In this document: positions 3,877-6,381 of the stretch, piece by piece | Layout of the letters: each line of letters starts with the position of its first letter | Position numbering within the stretch: the stretch's first letter is position 1 | From: an uncultured Flavobacteriales bacterium | GTDB lineage: Bacteria > Bacteroidota > Bacteroidia > Flavobacteriales > Vicingaceae | Assembly (NCBI GenBank): GCA_946886085.1 | Contig: CAMPHX010000080.1 | Span: 1 to 6,381 of the forward strand | Length of the DNA: 6,381 nt | Direction of reading: 5' to 3' | The notes under the pieces: generated by a model | Told to the model about the DNA's origin: nothing | Database searches by the model: none | The model's input: the letters and a program-made list of their open reading frames with translations, nothing else | Program-made: the position numbers and the translations under genes

Positions 3877-6381
3877 ATGAATATGGTAGGTAAAATAATT
3901 AGTTTTTGTGCTTTTATATTTCTTATTAGCAGTAGTTTAATGGCTCAAGAAAAATTAAGTTCAAAAGAAGAGAAAAAACTTATTGAGAATGCAGAGCTTT
4001 ATTTTGAAGAAGGAGATTTGCAAAATATTCCACAAGCAACAGAGTTATTTGAAAAATTAGAGGCGAATAAGCCTGAAGATCCATATTTTAAATTAATGGT
4101 AGGAATTTGCTACACATATTTTAAAGATAAAAAAGAATTAGCTATTCAAAAATTAGAAGAGGTTCGTAAAATTAACCCTGATTTTGATTTGGTAAATAAT
4201 TATTTAGGAAGAGCTTACGCTGCAAATCATCAATTTGACAAAGCAAAAGAATATTTTGAAAAATATTTAAAATCTGAGGATATTGACGAGCAGTCAGCAG
4301 CTATGGCAAAGCAAAATATTATATATTGTGATAATGCTAAAGTATATGTTAAAGATAGTATCAAGGTGGAGATAGAAGATATAGGAGCTCCCATCAATTC
4401 ACTTTTTTCGGAATATGTTCCCGTTATTACTCCTGATGAATCTATGTTGATATTTACTTATAGAGGTAATAGAAGTAAAGGTGGTTTGCAAGATGCATCA
4501 GGCAAGCCTGATCCTTATGGGCAGTATTATGAAGATATAATGATTGCTCACAAACTAGGGGATAAATGGTTAGACCCTGAAAGTATTGGTGATAATATTA
4601 ATACCAATAGGCATGATGCTTCTGTTGGGCTTTCGGTAGATGGGCAACAATTGTTTATTTACAAACAGACTAAAAAAGATAATGGAGATATTTATGTAAG
4701 TAATTTAGAAGGAGAAACTTGGTCTAGACCTATTAAACTTAAGGGAGAAGTAAATACAGAATCTTGGGAAGGAAGTGCTACAATGACTGGTGATGGTAAA
4801 ACTCTTTATTTTTCTAGTAGTAGAGAAGGTGGTATAGGAGGTAGAGATTTATATTCTGCCGCATTACAACCAGATGGTTCTTGGGGAAATATTAAAAATT
4901 TAGGTGCTGAAATAAATACAAAATTTGATGAAGATGCACCGTTTATTCATCCAGATGGAAGAACTTTATATTTTAGTTCTAAAGGTGGGTTAAGCATGGG
5001 TGGATATGATATTTTTTACACGTATTTAACTGATGAAGGTTGGGAAACCCCTACAAATGTTGGTTATCCGGTAAATACTATTGATGATGATAGGTTTTAC
5101 GTACTTTCTGCAGATGCAAAAACAGGTTATTATTCATCATCAGGAAGAACAGGAAATGGTACTCATAATATTTATACAGTTTCTCCCGGTCATTTTGGGA
5201 AACGACCAATTTTAGCATTGGTTGTTGGTGTTACAAAAGCTAATGGAGAACCTGTTGAGGCAGATATTACAGTAACTAACGATAAAACTGGAGAATTAGC
5301 AGGGAAATACAAATCAAACTCAAGTACAGGAAAGTATATGTTGGCATTAACTCCTGGAAATAAATATAAAATTGCTATTGAAGTAGAGGGCTATGAAACC
5401 AAAATAGATTATTTGGATATTGAAGATTTAGAAACGTATGTTCAGGTGGAACATGATTTTGAGTTGTATTCGAAAGAAGAAGTAGCAGGAGTTTCTGTCA
5501 CTGATGATGAGGATGAGTTACAAGGAAAAATTGATACCCAAATAGAAAAATATAAGTATGAAAATACGAAAGAAGGTTATATTGAAACAGCTTTTAAAAA
5601 GGTGCTGAACAATAAAGGTAGTGATCAGGTTGAAGGAGTGGAGTATTATATTGAACCAACAGATATTGAAAAAGTTAAAAATGTAAAAGGAGTGGCAGAG
5701 CGTTCTATGGTGAAAACAGGAACAGATGAAGTGGTTATTGGACCATTTAAAACATTGTTGGAAGCAGAGTTGTTTAGAAGTAGGTTGTCTCAACAAGATT
5801 CAAGCATTACATCTATGAATATAAAAGTAGATGATGATGGTGTGGAAAAATCACTTCATCAACATTATCCAAACGAATTTCATAGAAACGATTATAATGA
5901 GGAAATTTCTTTGCATGAAAAGATAACTCAAAAAGATAAGGTAGAAGAAGAAATTGCGATGACAGAAGAAGAGCAAAAAGCGAAAGAATTGACAGAAGAT
6001 GGTGAGGTAGATTTAAAAAGTGAAGATTTAGTAAATGCAAGAGAGAAAACTATTACGGGATTATCTTTTAAAGTTGAAGTAGGCGCTGTGAAAGATCCGT
6101 CAGATTTTAAGTTAGGATATCTTGAAAAATATGGAAATATTACATCAAAAACATATCCTGATGGAACTACCAGATATACGTTTGGTCCATTTGAGACTTT
6201 GGCAGAAGCAGAGGGTTTTAGACAAATGTTAATTGAAAAAGAAAAAGAAGCTGAAGATGCTTTTGTAACCGTATTTGTTTTCGGACAAAGAAAAACGTTG
6301 GAGGAATATCAAAAAACTACTCCTTGTGGGGAAGGAATTGAGTTTATAGATTTTTCTGATTTTATAGGTAAAGATTTAAAT
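3877..6381 (+). CDS. Exported TPR / PD40 propeller / CRD / SPOR-like multidomain protein (partial, PorE-like architecture)
   Basis: A large exported protein; 835 codons are visible and the frame is open at the right edge. Residues 1-23 form a signal peptide (hydrophobic core, cleavage likely after LMA before QEK). Residues about 27-155 are helical TPR-like repeats. Residues about 178-436 hold five PD40/WD40-like blades with TPDE..LIF, SVDGQQLF, TGDGKTLYFSSSR, HPDGRTLYFSSKG and YYSSSGR motifs, predicting a beta-propeller. Residues about 445-530 form a carboxypeptidase-regulatory-like beta-sandwich (VVGVTKANGEPVEADITV, GKYMLALTPG). Beyond this are two SPOR-like modules (about 586-660 and 729-808) separated by a Glu/Lys-rich linker. 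The order TPR-PD40-CRD matches PorE-type proteins of the type IX secretion/gliding machinery, where an OmpA-like peptidoglycan-binding domain ends the chain; that end is not visible here. It probably acts in the periplasm or at the outer membrane. The ATG at 3877 follows AGGA (3870-3873) at only 3 nt; the in-frame ATG at 3883 has better spacing and is an alternative. Confidence 0.92.
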   Translation, partial: MNMVGKIISFCAFIFLISSSLMAQEKLSSKEEKKLIENAELYFEEGDLQNIPQATELFEKLEANKPEDPYFKLMVGICYTYFKDKKELAIQKLEEVRKINPDFDLVNNYLGRAYAANHQFDKAKEYFEKYLKSEDIDEQSAAMAKQNIIYCDNAKVYVKDSIKVEIEDIGAPINSLFSEYVPVITPDESMLIFTYRGNRSKGGLQDASGKPDPYGQYYEDIMIAHKLGDKWLDPESIGDNINTNRHDASVGLSVDGQQLFIYKQTKKDNGDIYVSNLEGETWSRPIKLKGEVNTESWEGSATMTGDGKTLYFSSSREGGIGGRDLYSAALQPDGSWGNIKNLGAEINTKFDEDAPFIHPDGRTLYFSSKGGLSMGGYDIFYTYLTDEGWETPTNVGYPVNTIDDDRFYVLSADAKTGYYSSSGRTGNGTHNIYTVSPGHFGKRPILALVVGVTKANGEPVEADITVTNDKTGELAGKYKSNSSTGKYMLALTPGNKYKIAIEVEGYETKIDYLDIEDLETYVQVEHDFELYSKEEVAGVSVTDDEDELQGKIDTQIEKYKYENTKEGYIETAFKKVLNNKGSDQVEGVEYYIEPTDIEKVKNVKGVAERSMVKTGTDEVVIGPFKTLLEAELFRSRLSQQDSSITSMNIKVDDDGVEKSLHQHYPNEFHRNDYNEEISLHEKITQKDKVEEEIAMTEEEQKAKELTEDGEVDLKSEDLVNAREKTITGLSFKVEVGAVKDPSDFKLGYLEKYGNITSKTYPDGTTRYTFGPFETLAEAEGFRQMLIEKEKEAEDAFVTVFVFGQRKTLEEYQKTTPCGEGIEFIDFSDFIGKDLN
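5632..5856 (+). other. SPOR-like module A (diverged copy) inside the PD40 protein
   Basis: Residues about 586-660 of the exported protein. It contains VVIGPFKTLLEAELFRSRL, which aligns with YTFGPFETLAEAEGFRQML of module B, followed by a strand (SMNIKVDDDGVEKSL) that aligns with module B's AFVTVFVFGQRKTL. The glycine-proline-phenylalanine turn and the EAExFR helix are kept, but the front of the module (VEYYIEPTDIEK) is diverged. SPOR folds usually bind peptidoglycan lacking stem peptides; whether this copy still binds is unknown. Confidence 0.55.
6061..6300 (+). other. SPOR-like module B inside the PD40 protein
   Basis: Residues about 729-808 of the exported protein. FKVEVGAVKDPSDF resembles the first strand of SPOR domains (FxVQVGAF). 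It is followed by ITSKTYPDGTTRYTFGPFETLAEAEGFRQML and a last strand ending in DAFVTVFVFGQRKTL. The DGTTRYTFGPF turn and the EAExFR helix are the conserved SPOR-like core. The assignment rests on pattern recognition, not a profile search. The following TPCGEGIEFIDFSDFIGKDLN may lead into a further repeat or domain beyond the window. Confidence 0.65.

Noticed and set aside
5518..6040. Minus-strand open frames rich in Phe, Leu and His opposite the PD40 protein
   Set aside because: They are the complement of the Glu/Lys-rich linker of the sense gene. GAA/AAA-type codons read backwards give TTC/TTT, which explains the false membrane-like composition.
1..6381. Mobile element, CRISPR, toxin-antitoxin or phage defence system
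   Set aside because: All coding space is accounted for by peptidase, methyltransferase, membrane and envelope genes. No transposase, integrase, repeat-spacer pattern or defence-type domain was seen.

Overview
The window looks like chromosomal DNA from a low-GC member of the Bacteroidota, most likely a flavobacterium-like organism. The support is the strong AT bias, A-rich leaders with little Shine-Dalgarno signal, a DUF3817 protein, a Bacteroidota-style M16 lipoprotein, and a large exported protein combining TPR, PD40 propeller, carboxypeptidase-regulatory-like and SPOR-like parts. No rRNA, tRNA, CRISPR array, insertion sequence or phage gene was seen.

Layout: four genes run leftward on the minus strand as a probable operon. 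In transcription order they are a single-unit M16 zinc peptidase (about 3717 to 2488), a class I SAM-dependent O-methyltransferase (2476 to 1835), a small DUF3817 membrane protein (1804 to 1508), and a second, larger M16 peptidase with a lipoprotein signal (1479 to beyond the left edge). The gaps are only 11, 30 and 28 bp. No terminator-like hairpin was found in them, so co-transcription is likely. A divergent intergenic region (3718-3876) follows. It carries a 27-bp AT-rich inverted repeat, two related decamers and weak Bacteroidota-type promoter elements. To its right one large plus-strand gene (3877 to beyond the right edge) encodes an exported multidomain protein whose architecture recalls PorE-like and OmpA-associated envelope proteins of the type IX secretion/gliding world, but with two SPOR-like modules in the visible C-terminal part.

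How the genes may work together: both M16 proteins keep the HxxEH zinc site. One has no export signal and should act in the cytoplasm; the other should be lipid-anchored in the envelope. The methyltransferase and DUF3817 protein have no demonstrated link to proteolysis, and any shared pathway is inferred from operon layout only. The divergent protein is probably periplasmic or attached to the outer membrane. Both edge genes are cut by the window, not broken. No frameshift or internal stop was found in any gene. The window is mostly ordinary core-like envelope and housekeeping DNA. The points most worth a second look are the C-terminal module duplication in the exported protein and the dyad in the divergent promoter region.
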